Source of the DNA: Galeopsis tetrahit
Taxonomy: Eukaryota; Streptophyta; Magnoliopsida; Lamiales; Lamiaceae
Length of the DNA stretch: 64,000 nucleotides
Assembly (NCBI GenBank): GCA_963675135.1
Contig: OY776122.1
Location: forward strand, 79,866,472-79,930,471
Reading direction: 5' to 3'
The notes under the pieces are model-generated. The model had not been told where the DNA came from and did no database searches. It saw only the letters and a list, made by a program, of their open reading frames with translations. Made by a program: the position numbers and the translations under genes. Shown here piece after piece: positions 36,003 to 47,625 of this stretch. Positions within the stretch are counted from its first letter, which is position 1. Every line of letters starts with the position of its first letter.

Positions 36003-36956
36003 ATTAATTCTTGTGTTGCTATTTTTCATCATTTACCCTGACATTAGTAACTTTAGTAATAGCACACAAAAAAGGTGAGGCGATTGTAGCTTTTGAAGAT
36101 GGGCGGTTTGGCAGTAGAATATGATTATGATGTTGGTGTGCTACGTAAAAGCACGCTAGGTAGCGTGGTCATTTTAAGTCGTGCAATTATATATATATAT
36201 ACCTCACCTGCACAGCCACACCCCTCCTCCCACATACATATGATGCGACACATGGATACACTCGGTTTTGATACTATAAAACTACATATTCCTTTCCAAA
36301 TATATATATATATATAGAACTACATATAAACAATCAAGACAAAGAATAAAAAAAAAAAATTGCATTCCCATTCGCATTAAAAAAATTAAATCAATCTACT
36401 TACTACAAATTATTTTTCTGACAGTAAGTATGTAGAAGGAACATAAACGGACACTTTTAATTAGTAATTACAGTCTGAAAATTGACTAAAATTTTCACAT
36501 CAATTTATACGATAAAATGTCACATTGACATGACTAAATCTGTATTTAAACGGCTTGGATCCAATACTGGTAGTCTGGTAGTCAACTCCTAATGATTTAT
36601 GATAAATTAATGCGTACGTGTGTGCAGGTGTAATTAAGTTAGTTTATAAATTATAATCCAGTATTAAAGTTATACCTTTTTTTAAATCTAATTTTATTAT
36701 TTTTACTTTTTTTTAAATAATGTAATTAATACTATTTTTCATTTTTTAACCATCACTTATTTATTTAAATTGTTATTCATATTATGCATTAGTGAATCTC
36801 ACCACACCTCATTATATCTTTCATCTATGGACTTAAATTTATAGATTTTATAACTAATCAATATTAATTAATTAAATTAGTATCAGAGAAATTGACAATT
36901 GACATAATAAATTTAGACTGAGTATATAGCTAGTATGTTCAATATCAGGAATTCCA
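36003..36956. other. AT-rich intergenic DNA
   Basis: Contains several short TA tracts (near 36189 and 36300). A 74-codon open stretch at 36093-36317 resembles no family I know. No gene call is made. Confidence 0.5.
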
Positions 36957-36969
36957 ATATATCTTGGGG

Positions 36970-37548
36970 TAGGGCTGGCAAATCGTGCTATAGATAGTGA
37001 CACGACATGATAAGGCCAAACACGAACACGACACGATAAGAATCTGTGTCGACACGACACGAACACGATAATTTTCGTGTCGATACGACACGACACGATA
37101 ACAACACGATAATTTTCGTGTCGACGTGACACGACACGATAACGACACGTAACACGACACATAACACGACACGATAACGACACGTAACACGATAACAACA
37201 CGATAACGACACGATAAGAAAATAAATTAATTTAAAATTGTATTAAATATATAAAAATAATATATTTATATAAATATAAAAAATTATCGTGTTATTATCA
37301 GTGTCATTATCGTGTCGTGTCATACCAGGTAAATAACAGGTTAACGGGTTGTTAACAGGTTAATGGGTTACCTGTTAATTTTATCGTGCTTAACGGGTTG
37401 ACACGAACTCGACACGAAATTTTCGTGTCGTTATCAGGTCGATCCGATAACGACACGAACCCGATAAGACCAAACACTAACCCACAATTTTCGTGTCGAA
37501 TTCGTATCGTGTTATCGTGTCGTGTCGTGTCGAAAATTGCCACTCCTA
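36970..37548. mobile_element. hAT-like element built of ACACGA/TCGTGT repeats
   Basis: Ends are TAGGGCTGGCAA on the left and, reversed, TAGGAGTGGCAA on the right. The word ATATATCTT occurs on both flanks (36957-36965 and 37549-37557), apart from four extra G at the left, consistent with a hAT 8-9 bp target duplication. The interior consists of many copies of CGACACGA and AACACGATAA in one orientation on the left and the inverse on the right. It can fold extensively. Cysteine/arginine-rich open frames over it are repeat artefacts. Confidence 0.7.
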
Positions 37549-37557
37549 ATATATCTT

Positions 37558-37918
37558 TGAATTAATTGAGGATGGGTAAAGTAGTTTTAGTACGAGTTTG
37601 GACGGTACAATAAATCATCTTTCCATCGGGGAAAAGTATCTGCATGACTTTATATTATAAAACATTTTATTTTCTATGAATTTAGATAAGAAATTAATAT
37701 TTTCATATGTTCGATCTCCCTATTTCTCATGATATCAGTAGTAATAATTTTAAAATATATAAATTTGAGTAACATGTCGGGTTATGTTCGATCTCCTATT
37801 TATCGTGATTGTTCTTTTTAGATTCGATCAATTACATTTAAGGTAACATGTTACTTATTATTAATATTATAATTTCAAACACGTAACATATGAATGAGTT
37901 AAAATATAAACTGAAATT
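37558..37918. other. Intergenic DNA
   Basis: AT-rich, with the phrase GTTCGATCTCC repeated twice (near 37710 and 37787). Nothing else was recognised. Confidence 0.45.
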
Positions 37919-37935
37919 AACATATACTAAGTGAA

Positions 37936-38052
37936 GACAAAGTGGGATAGCTCAAGTGGTTAGAGCACCATTACCTAGGCTTAGGTCCTGGGTTCGAGTC
38001 ATGGGGAGGGGAAAAATGGATAGGTATTTAACTTCCATAAAAAAAAAAAAAA
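37936..38052 (+). mobile_element. tRNA-derived SINE, full-length copy
   Basis: A 117-bp insertion flanked by a perfect 17-bp direct repeat AACATATACTAAGTGAA (37919-37935 and 38053-38069; the first A's may belong to the tail). The head resembles a tRNA gene, with an A box in GGGATAGCTCAAGTGGTTAG and a B box GGTTCGAGTC, as in RNA polymerase III SINEs. The body ends in a poly(A) tail. A truncated copy of the same family lies at 55977-56076. Confidence 0.88.
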
Positions 38053-38069
38053 AACATATACTAAGTGAA

Positions 38070-38433
38070 ATATGAGATCTAAAGCTAATAAAAAAATAAT
38101 CATTAGTGAAAGAGTTAGGATATAGAGTGATTTCATAACAAACTCAAAATTTCTTAAAACAAATTTTGCGTGGAATGAGAAGTTAATGACACGGATCTTT
38201 CAACCCACGACCCTACCCATATATAATTAACCTTACTGATTTCCTTATATATATGTTTGTTACTCATTAATTAAATTATTGTTCGTAATTCCTTAAAGTA
38301 CTAGTGCATGTAATTCATTAAAATATTGTTTGTAATTCATAGTAATGGAGCTCCAGAGCTCTGGTTAAAAAAGAAAAAAAGAAGACAACGACTAAAACAA
38401 GAGAGGAGGAGGGTGGTTATAGGCTTATATATA
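38070..38433. other. Intergenic DNA
   Basis: AT-rich sequence with the phrase ATTGTTCGTAATTCCTTAAA and a related copy nearby. No gene was recognised. Confidence 0.4.
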
Positions 38434-38441
38434 CTCATTGA

Positions 38442-39167
38442 CAGGCACGGTGCCAGGGGGGCCACTGGGCCCCCACCATTTTTTTTATATATATATATAT
38501 ATGATAAATATTTTAAAATAATTATATACTCCGTATATTATGTGATAATAGTTATTCTCAAACATTTTAGGTGCCACATGTTACAAAATGATTGGTCTAG
38601 TCTATTTTTTTTCAAATCACTCTAGATCAAAATCTCTTTTTTCTTATTAATTTCACATTTGTGTCTATTTTTTAGTCTTATCTTTTAATATTAAAATTTA
38701 AATGAAACTTTTTGATATATGAAAATAAAAATATTATTTTTATTATTTGACACATACATATTAAGTATAGACAAATAAAAAATAAATGCTTGCATACAAA
38801 GTTTGAAATGAGTAATATATTTTTTCATGTGTTTTTTACTTAAAATTATTTCTTAATACTCCAAAAATAAATTATTTCTTCAATAGAGTCAATAATATAG
38901 ATTGATGGTGTATTTGAGAATTATTGTCTAAGTTTTTACTAAGAATTGTAAAATATTTTAGCAATTTTTAAATTGTTTCGCTTCATTTTGAATCGAACTA
39001 TCAAAACTTCAAAATAAATGAAAGACAACTTGTTCAATTTAATTTAATGAAATGTATTGCCTATTTTATCATGTAAAATTTCAATGAGTATAATAAGTAC
39101 ATATTATTTTATCTTTAAAGAAATGTTAATCGGGCCCCCCTATCGAGATTTCCTGGTTCCGTCACTG
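38442..39167. mobile_element. Non-autonomous hAT-like element
   Basis: A 726-bp element with ends CAGGCACGGTGCCAGG and, reversed, CAGTGACGGAACCAGG. It is flanked by the perfect 8-bp target duplication CTCATTGA (38434-38441 and 39168-39175), the hAT signature. Subterminal GGGGGGCC and GGGCCCCCC blocks are also inverted. The interior is AT-rich and non-coding. Confidence 0.85.
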
Positions 39168-39175
39168 CTCATTGA

Positions 39176-40221
39176 TTAAAGTATTGTTCGTAATTCCTAG
39201 CTTCTCCTATCTTTTTTTATTGCAATGCATATATACTGGTGGATTTCAATTAGATTTTAAGTTATTTGAATATATTTCAATTGTTCAATTGAATTTTTAT
39301 TTTTTACATTAGAATCAAATTTAAATTATGCATGACTCAATTGTACCAGTTGCATGGTAGAATTGGATGCCCACATGAATGACTTTTTTTATTCATTTCA
39401 AAAGAAAGGGCATCATATTTTAGTAGCATATATAGTCGTCGTTTATTTATAAATAGATTTTAATTACTCCGTATGCATTGTTTTTAATGTGCATGTTTTT
39501 TGAATAAACCCATATAGATTTTGTGGGACTCGATTTTACCATGCACTTATCACACAGTTAATACTCTATGATAAAATAAATAATACTATATTTTAATAAA
39601 ACAATAATATCTTTAAAAATAACATAATAATTGACGGTGAAATGATTTACAAAAAACTTTGTCCCAAATCAGTGGTGTTGGGAGATGGTGAGGGATTTGT
39701 CTTTGTTCTGATAGAGGAAAAACGATATATTAACGTCATAGTTATATTACAAGTAACATATATATTTCAATACACGTCCCATTTTAAGTGTAACACATCT
39801 TGCAAGAAATTAAAGTAAGCGTATATATATAGCACACCAAGTCAAGAAAGTTGAGTTAGTGCGGTCTAACCACAATGAAATTTTGGGAAAAAGACAATTA
39901 GGGTTTCCAGTTATATATCCTAAAAATTCAATGGGATTCTTTTATTTTCATTTTCATCTACTTTCTTTTATATATAAACATTTTTGTTTTTTTATAATAT
40001 ATCTACTACACATATATATGTCATGGTGCTGTTGTTATGCGACTTTTTCTCACTACCTAACCTATCTTTTAAGTAATTAAACTACATATACGTTTTTATC
40101 TACTTTTTAGAGGTGGCTGTACGAAAAGATCAATTTCTTTTAGACGAAAAGTTCTAAATATATTAATACAGCGAAAAATAAAATCTTTAGTTGAAATTGT
40201 TCCTCCTAATAGAGTGACTAA
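39176..40221. other. AT-rich intergenic DNA
   Basis: No gene, RNA or element boundary was recognised. The 73-codon frame at 39859-40080 has no family resemblance. Confidence 0.5.
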
Positions 40222-40224
40222 TTA

Positions 40225-41155
40225 GGTGGGTGTATTCAATTGAGATTCTATTGGATTTTTTTGGACTTTAAAAAGTCAGTGGATTTAAAAAATCCATAGA
40301 CTCTATGCAGAGTTTGACTGACTTTTTTATTGATTTATATGGATTTTCGTATATTTGACAGGATTCTGAAATACACATTTTTTATTTATTTACATGGATT
40401 TCCATAAACTATGCCCCTAAAACTATTGATGCAAACATATATCTAACACACTTGTATATAAAAAATATTATCTAAATTATTTAGAAAAAATATCAAAAAT
40501 ATATTAGTTCAAAAAAAAAAATTATTATCATTATTATTCTTATCTTCATTTCCATCTTTTCGAAGAAAGTTATGTAATCCAGTCCAAGCTAGAGTACTAA
40601 CTCTCTTGTGTTTGAAATGGAAACTTGTGAATAGCTATTTGAAAATACCAAAAATTCTCTCAATCACATTTCTTAATGATGCATGGCGAAGATTGAATAA
40701 TTGCATTTCTGGAGTGACGACCTTGACCACCAAAATCTTTTAGTCGATTACTGGAGTGACGACCTTGATATTGCTAACATGTGTTCGATATACTATAATT
40801 TTTAAAGAAAAAAATATAATTTTAACGGATTTTGTGGTTCGAAATACAGCAAAAATGTTTATTTTTTCTCTACTTTCTTCTCTTTCAGAGTTTCTGAGAG
40901 AATCCGTTGAAATCTCTGCTTTTTAGAAGAGATTTTGTATAGTGAAATTTATTTATATTTTTTAAGGAGAATCCAACGAAATCCATATAGTATTAAAATC
41001 CATAGATTGTTGAATACCTAAAGATTTCTAAAGACTTTTTAAAATCCGTATTGAATACCTCAAAATTTTGAAAGACTTTTAAAAATTCGGATTGAATACC
41101 CCAGATTTTAAAAGTCCAATAAAATCCAACAGAATCTCAATTGAATACACCCTCC
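40225..41155 (-). mobile_element. PIF/Harbinger-type DNA transposon, deleted derivative
   Basis: 931 bp with terminal inverted repeats (GGTGGGTGTATTCAATTGAG and, reversed, GGAGGGTGTATTCAATTGAG). It is flanked by TTA (40222-40224 and 41156-41158), the PIF/Harbinger target site. Subterminal ATTGGATTTT and GGACTTT blocks are also mirrored. It keeps a piece of the transposase on the minus strand (40555-40710), so it is an internal deletion product of an autonomous element. Confidence 0.88.
40555..40710 (-). pseudogene. Harbinger transposase (DDE_Tnp_4) C-terminal remnant
   Basis: Minus-strand translation gives RHASLRNVIERIFGIFK and, after a stop and a frame disturbance, LHNFLRK. These match the conserved end of Harbinger/HARBI1-type nucleases (LR..IER.FG.LK, then ALHN..R). 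The first two acidic catalytic residues are missing because the upstream part is deleted. It is non-functional. Confidence 0.75.
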
Positions 41156-41332
41156 TTAATCAAATTGTTTAAATATAAAACGATTTACATACACGGTATT
41201 TTTTTTTCACATAAATTTTGTAAATAATTAAAGATAACAATAATTAAAAAAAAATAATCAAATTCAAATTGTCCCGTACATTTTGGCAAAATGCAGGTCT
41301 AATTGTGTTGCTTCTTATAGACAAATACTTAA

Positions 41333-41660
41333 ATGATAATATTATTCATTTTATTAAATGTATTTTTTTATAGTTATTAAAATGTACTCCCTCCGTACAT
41401 CCATTTTTTTTTGTTCACAAAAAACAAAAAACCTGCATATTCTATTTTAATAGTTAATTTTGAGTAATTTTTCTATTTTATTAACAAGATTGAGTATTTA
41501 ACAAAAATAGTTTTTACTAGTTACCTCACATATCTTTTTTATAATTAAAATATAATTTTTTTAAAAACATGTATAAAAAAAAGTGAGGAGTGGATAGAGG
41601 GAGTACATTTTAATAACGGATAAAAAATACATTTAATAAAATGAATAATATTATTGGGGG
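41333..41660. mobile_element. Palindromic MITE with a Stowaway element in its centre
   Basis: The left arm (about 41333-41386: ATATTATTCATTTTATTAAA to GTTATTAAAATG) is the near-perfect reverse complement of the right arm (about 41606-41660). Between them sits a complete Stowaway-type element. The arms are about 54 bp. Confidence 0.7.
41387..41603. mobile_element. Stowaway-type MITE nested in another inverted repeat
   Basis: CTCCCTCCGTACATCCATTT at the left and, reversed, CTCCCTCTATCCACTCCTCA at the right. TA lies on both sides (41385-41386 and 41604-41605). 217 bp, non-coding. Confidence 0.75.
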
Positions 41661-41703
41661 CATAATTTATATACTAGCTCCATCACCATGCATATATGAT
41701 ATA

Positions 41704-41982
41704 CTCCCTCCGTCCCGCTATAAGTTTCCCCTTTCTTTTGGTTGTTTGGATTAAGAAATATAATTAAATAATAGGTGTAGTACAAGTGATGTGATGGTGA
41801 GAGAGAAAATAATAAATGAGTATGAGATGGAGTAGAATAAAATAATAGATAAAGTATAAGTGATGTGATTGAGAGAGAGAAAATTATATGCCAAAAATGG
41901 AAAAAAAATGAAATGAGAAACTTATTGTGAGACATCCATAAAAGGAAAGGAAAGTGGGAAACTTATAGTGGAACGGAGGGAA
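41704..41982. mobile_element. Stowaway-type MITE
   Basis: 279 bp. The left end CTCCCTCCGTCCCGCTATAA and the reversed right end TTCCCTCCGTTCCACTATAA are inverted repeats, both flanked by TA (41702-41703 and 41983-41984). An open frame on the minus strand across it has no family resemblance. Confidence 0.85.
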
Positions 41983-41984
41983 TA

Positions 41985-42928
41985 TATAGTATTGATATAA
42001 TTACTATTCAATTAATATTGAATTAATTTATTTTGAAGCAAGATTTTTTTGTATATTAGTTCTGTTACATACAAATTATATATAAATTATTGATTTATGC
42101 TGAAATTGTTAGAACTACGAAGAAACTTATATTGAACTACACTAAAACTATATATACATAGAATAATATAATACAAGGATAATATTTTTTAACTTTAGTT
42201 ATTATAGTGAGTCGTTTATATCACATCATCAACGAGATGCATAAGCCAATTAGTTAAAACTGAAACCTGGAAGTATGAAGTATTATATCTTGATTAATAA
42301 TATTTGCTCTCTTAGAAAAAGGCTCAATTATTTTGCCTACATAGTTAAACTCTTTCAAGCATGAAAAGCCACTTGATTAAATAAATCGATTATCAAAAGC
42401 TCATCACATCTATTACTAACTATTTCATAAAGGAATATTTAAGTAAATAATTAATTTAATCCTCTTTTTACATTTCTTAATCTCGGTGTGGAAGGTTCTT
42501 TTAAACGTAAAGATTGCACAAAATCTACTTTTAGACACCGTCTAATGGCGGCTTATCTCATTAATTAACTTTGGTGTTACCTCATCTTTTAGGTGTGTTA
42601 TGCCATAGTAGAGTCTAGGGTTAGGTTTAGGTGTATCTAATTTTAAGTAAATTTTTAAATTTTTTGATTAAATAGTATGGAGTTCCACAGTGGATTACTT
42701 AAGTAGGACACACTCACACACCAACTATAGCACCATAGACCATACATTCACTAGAGCTGACAATTAAACACATATGCAAAAAAAAAATTGAGGACATTTA
42801 ATTTTTTTTAGTGTTGGCTAGCAAAAACTTAGAAAATAATCTCAAATACATTATCAATATTTGTTGTTGACTTTATTAAAAAACAAAAAATATACTTAGA
42901 ATATTAAGAAACAAATTTGAAAAAAATA
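41985..42928. other. AT-rich intergenic DNA
   Basis: No feature was recognised. Confidence 0.5.
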
Positions 42929-42930
42929 TA

Positions 42931-43352
42931 CTCCCTCCATCCACAATAAGTGGTTACATTGGAAGGGACACATGTTTTAAGGAAAATGTAGATAAATTAG
43001 ATAAAGTAAGGATATTTGATGCATCAGATTTGAACGCACAACAAATTACGGAACTAACCTTGAAAAATTGGTGATCAAACAACTTATCACAGACCTGGTT
43101 AGCAAACAACTTATCACAGACCTGGTTAGTGGCTCTCGATGTTCTAAAGACCTGCCAAACACGTCGGAGAGATCTCCCGCATGAGGATTAAGTTGATGAC
43201 AATTTGATTGATGACAATTTGAGTAATTAAGTGATGGTTGAAGCCTGAAAGGTGATTATTAAGTGATGATTTTATAGAGTGTATAAGACTACTATATTTT
43301 ATGAAATTAAAATATAAGATAAATGAGAATAAATTTTGTGGGTCGAGGAGGA
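42931..43352. mobile_element. Stowaway-type MITE interrupted by unrelated DNA
   Basis: It begins CTCCCTCCATCCACAATAAG after TA. It resumes near 43190 with TTGATGACAATTTGAGTAAT, a stretch shared with the MITE at 14721-14982, and ends near GTGGGTCGAGGAGG. Between about 43024 and 43185 lies foreign sequence containing a 27-bp tandem duplication. The right end is degraded. Confidence 0.55.
43076..43129. repeat. 27-bp tandem duplication
   Basis: CAAACAACTTATCACAGACC plus TGGTTAG occurs twice without a gap, identical in both copies, within the insert that interrupts a MITE. Confidence 0.9.
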
Positions 43353-46300
43353 TATAGAAAAAAAAAATCCATATATATAGAAAAATAAGAGTATAAAGGG
43401 GAGTGGGGTGGGGGATGAAAAAGACGCAGTGGCCCCTCTGCTTCCAATGTTCCTCAGTCCCTGTCTCACTCAATTTCTTCTCTTACTAAGACTATGCAGT
43501 CCTATAATTCTTTGTTTTGGAAACTTGTGGGTTCATGTTTTGTGCTTAATTTTTATTTAAAAAAATAAATTTAGTTCATGAATATTTTGTTGTGTTTGGC
43601 TGCTAGTCCAAATAAGGTTGGATACATTTTTATAGACCTAAAGAGAATTTTGAGTTGTCCTTAACCCAGTCCAATGATACCACTTAGTCCGATGTACTAA
43701 ATGGGTCCGAACGAATTGACCGCTCTAGTGTAGATGTTTTACTCTATTTAATCTATCGAGTGCAACATTTATAAAATTGAAAATAATTTTGTGTTCAAAT
43801 TAAGGAGATTATATTGGACTGTATATACACAAATACATACATACACATATTGAATGTGTGCAAAATAGATGGTGAATATTGTATGTATCCCTGATAACGA
43901 AGTGTGCAACATATATGTAGTAGTACAATGTAGCAAAAGGAGTGGAAAAGGTTTTCAAAAAGCTAGTTAGTTGAGGAATAAATCAAATCTTCATCCTTTA
44001 ATTCATATTATTATATAAATTGATTACTCCAGCATGTTTCCATTAGTATATTATCATCGACAGAGCATGGAGATGTACACGTACTGGTGGAAAATGATGT
44101 GCATTTTGAATAATAATTATTAAATATAATGTTAATTAATTAAAAGTTAATGAGAATATTCATGTTTATAAGTAAGTGCAGGTATATAGGACAAGATTAA
44201 CCAAATTGGATAGGGTTATAAAATTGAAAAATATTAGGAAGTGGGAATTGTCACCTTGAGCAAAAAGAGTTGCACCATTTTCAATAATTGTGCTATTATT
44301 ACACCTAAAAGTAGCTTTTTCTTCAACCACAATTAATTAAATAAGTGCAATCACCATACTATATTGCATGCATGTCCAAGGTTGCATTGTCATTGATTTT
44401 GTTATTAATTCGTTATTATTTGGGTGTAAATTGAAATTATCATGATAAAATTATTGTTTACGTTTGCTTTATTTTTATTGAATTATATATGAAGACTGTG
44501 TTTGGGCTGTAATCACATTTATTTTAATCGATTACATATATATGTATATAGTGTGTGTACGTTTCATCTATCAGAGGTTCAAATCTTACAAATGTTTAAA
44601 CTTGTTATATACATGTATAATTTTCTATGGTAGTTTTTATGCTAATTATGAATAGTTTAAAACCTTAAATAACTAAGTAAGTTTTTTTGTGCTAATTTGC
44701 AATAAAATAGACAAACTGGAAACCTTAAATAACTCATGGAGTATAATTTAGATTGGGTTAGATGTGAATTGATATAGATCCATATAAATTTACACATAGG
44801 TGTTTGTCTAATTTTTTTACTACATTAAATTGTAAAATAGATATAAAGAAGATATATGAGAACGAATAGTAAAGAATAATATTAATGGACCCAATTAGAA
44901 AATGTCAATAACTACATAAAAAGTAACTATTCTAATTTTTTTAATGAGAATAGAATTTCAAAATAAAATAAAATAAATGAGAATTTTGCCACATAAATTA
45001 TCTTATACTTGTATTTTTTTTATATAAGTAAAGATTAGGTGCAAGTGATGTACTAATTTGACCCTGTAGAATATTTGAACTTATTGTTCGTTAATTGAGG
45101 AATAAATCAGTAAGATTTGGATTAAGATAATTAAGAAATTAAATTCCGGTCATTATATGAAAGATCTGAAAACGAAGTGTGTAATCAATTGGCAGACAAG
45201 ATTGAAGATTCATATCTATTTTAATATCCAGGATAATAAACTAGACGATTATTATCTGCCAGATTAGACAAAATCTTTTGTTAAAGTAGCTAACTACATA
45301 TATCAATAATTGATGAGCTTAGATACAGTAAAAACCACTATAAAATAAAACAAATAAATGTGTAATTGAAAACATTTTTTATTGTTATTATTTAAAAGAC
45401 AATTTATTAAGTTAATTGTTGAAAAATTTTGAAAAATCATGAAGAAATATAATTTTTTTTAAAATTAATTTTGTGTCTATATCAATCAATAGGCCTAACT
45501 TCGAGAGGAGCTGCGAAAGAAATACTACTACTATCAAACTAAATTTGTGGATATGATTTAGTTGTGATCTGTAAGTATGCACTCGAGTATATATATATAT
45601 ATATATATATTAAATTCTACAGTATTATATTTAATTATAATTTTAGTAAATTCTACTAATATTCACGAACTATACATCTATTAATTATACAGCGGGTTTC
45701 CCTAAAACGGAATACTACTACTACATTACTATTCCCGTCACTAAACAGGATTCCTATTTTAAAATAATGTGTTCCAATAAAAATATCACACTTCAAAAGT
45801 TAAATTTTCCTAAAGTCAAAGTTTTTAATATGCTCAAACTTATTTAGAAAAACTAAATATAATTTGATGACAAAAAAATTTATGAACTTGATCCAAGATA
45901 ATTTTAGAATTTGATATACTTTTAAAATATAAAATGTCAATATTTAGTGATATTTGATATGCTAAAATGTGATAGTATTTTATATCACTAAATAGTGATA
46001 CTTTATACAAAGAACATTCTTAAAAAACTCAATAAATTAATAATCTCTAAGATAATGTTTTCTTTGGTCCCACCTTCGGCCCACGGTGTAAATTAATAAT
46101 TTTGAATAATTAATAGTAGAGCTGTCGAAATAGGTCAGCGGATCAGAGTGGACCAAAATTACAAAAGTCCGCCAATTAGCGGGACGATGTATCAAAACCT
46201 CAATTCAACTCACAAAGGGGTGGACCGTGGATTTCGACGAACCAACCCATTAAAATATATATATATATATATATATATATTTATTTATTAAATTTATCAT

Positions 46301-47625
46301 CTTCATTTTCAAAATTAAAAAACTCTTAATATTTATTTTTACTGCATCCTCATTATTAAATCTATTTTTCTAAACTAAAATTTAACAATGAAACTATATA
46401 ATTGGAAGGTCGATGTTTGACGGTTGGAACTAAAACAAGCGTGTAATGCGAGATAAAGACTTATTGTTCTTGACTCCTTTTTTTTTTTTCTTCTAAATTT
46501 TAGTTGTTAATTGCATGTAAAGACTTAATTCTGAGTTGTTGAATAATAAGCCTCAAAGATGTAACTAGAATTTTGTCTAATATTAATTTTTTATTTAAAA
46601 AATAAAAAAGCAAACTAGCGTGCTGATCTGCTCTCAATCTGCGATTCAAATGGGGCGATTCATGTAGGCCCGCCTTTTAATAAATTGAAAAAAATTAAGT
46701 CAAATTTGTATCTTTTTATGGCGGGACGGACTGGTGAGACGAGTTAATTCAACGGGCTCAACCCATTTTAAAGGAACCTATAAGTTATAACCCTATTTAC
46801 ACCGTGTTTTAAATCAAAGTATGACATGTAAAATAGAGTTTCGCCTCAATAATAAAATACTAAAATTTCTGAAGACCCTTGTAAATATGAAGTCCAATCA
46901 ACAAAGGATTGATGAGAAAATTTAGTGAAATGCGTGTGTATTGTTGTGAAAATTATTTTAAAATAAAAAGAATTGCATTTCTAACTTTTTCTCACGGTCA
47001 AAAGCTCCAGAGTACTTGTCAAAAAAAAAAAGCTCCAGAGTGGTATTTTCGAACTGCAACAAGAAATTTTAAATTTCTGTTTGTTCTGTTATATTCTTGA
47101 ACGTATTTAATTTTAGTACATTTCAGGTTCCTAATATTTAATATTCATGCACTTTTCATTTTTCCTATGCAATTAAATTTAGATTCACATGAATCACATC
47201 CCTCCGCCTCGTTATAGTATTGTCTAAATATACTTAAAAGCTTTCGACGACACTATTCTTTTAGGACAGAGTATTATCTTATTTTTTAAAATGTATTGCT
47301 CAAGTTAAGACGGTAAAAAATTATTACTACATATATCATTAACACTAGTACCTGTTACCTTGCAGTCATTTTTGTTGCAAACAGATTTAATTCACCATCA
47401 TTTTGTACATGTAGTATATGGTAATAATTCACGGTAAAACATGGGAGATGAAATATTGTTCGAAATAGAGGATCTCGTATTTCTCACGAAATCACAAATG
47501 CATTATTTCCTGGTCACAGTCTTTAATCACAACTAAATTAATAGAGTACAGAGAAATTTCAACATATTTACAAGGTCCAGCTGCTGATAAACAAAGCAAG
47601 ACTACTCCGGATTCTATACCGCGCA
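43353..47625. other. Long AT-rich intergenic region
   Basis: No gene was recognised. It contains (TA)n tracts at about 45588-45610 and 46255-46279. A stretch at about 46117-46790, starting TAGAGCTGTCGAAATAGG and containing GGGCGATTCATGTAGGCCCG and GGCGGGACGGAC blocks, looks like a decayed hAT-type element without a resolvable right end. The short duplicated word AAGCTCCAGAGT occurs at 47002 and 47029. Confidence 0.5.

Noticed and set aside
36872..37212. Cysteine/arginine/valine-rich minus-strand ORFs of 74-109 codons
   Set aside because: All frames stay open because the DNA is a repeat of CGTGTCGTGT-type words inside a hAT-like element.
37942..38010. A tRNA gene, because of A- and B-box-like sequences
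   Set aside because: The sequence cannot be folded into a proper cloverleaf by eye. It is followed by a SINE body and poly(A), and is flanked by a perfect 17-bp target duplication with a second copy in the window.
41651..41935. 94-codon minus-strand ORF
   Set aside because: It runs through a Stowaway MITE and has only low-complexity hydrophobic sequence.
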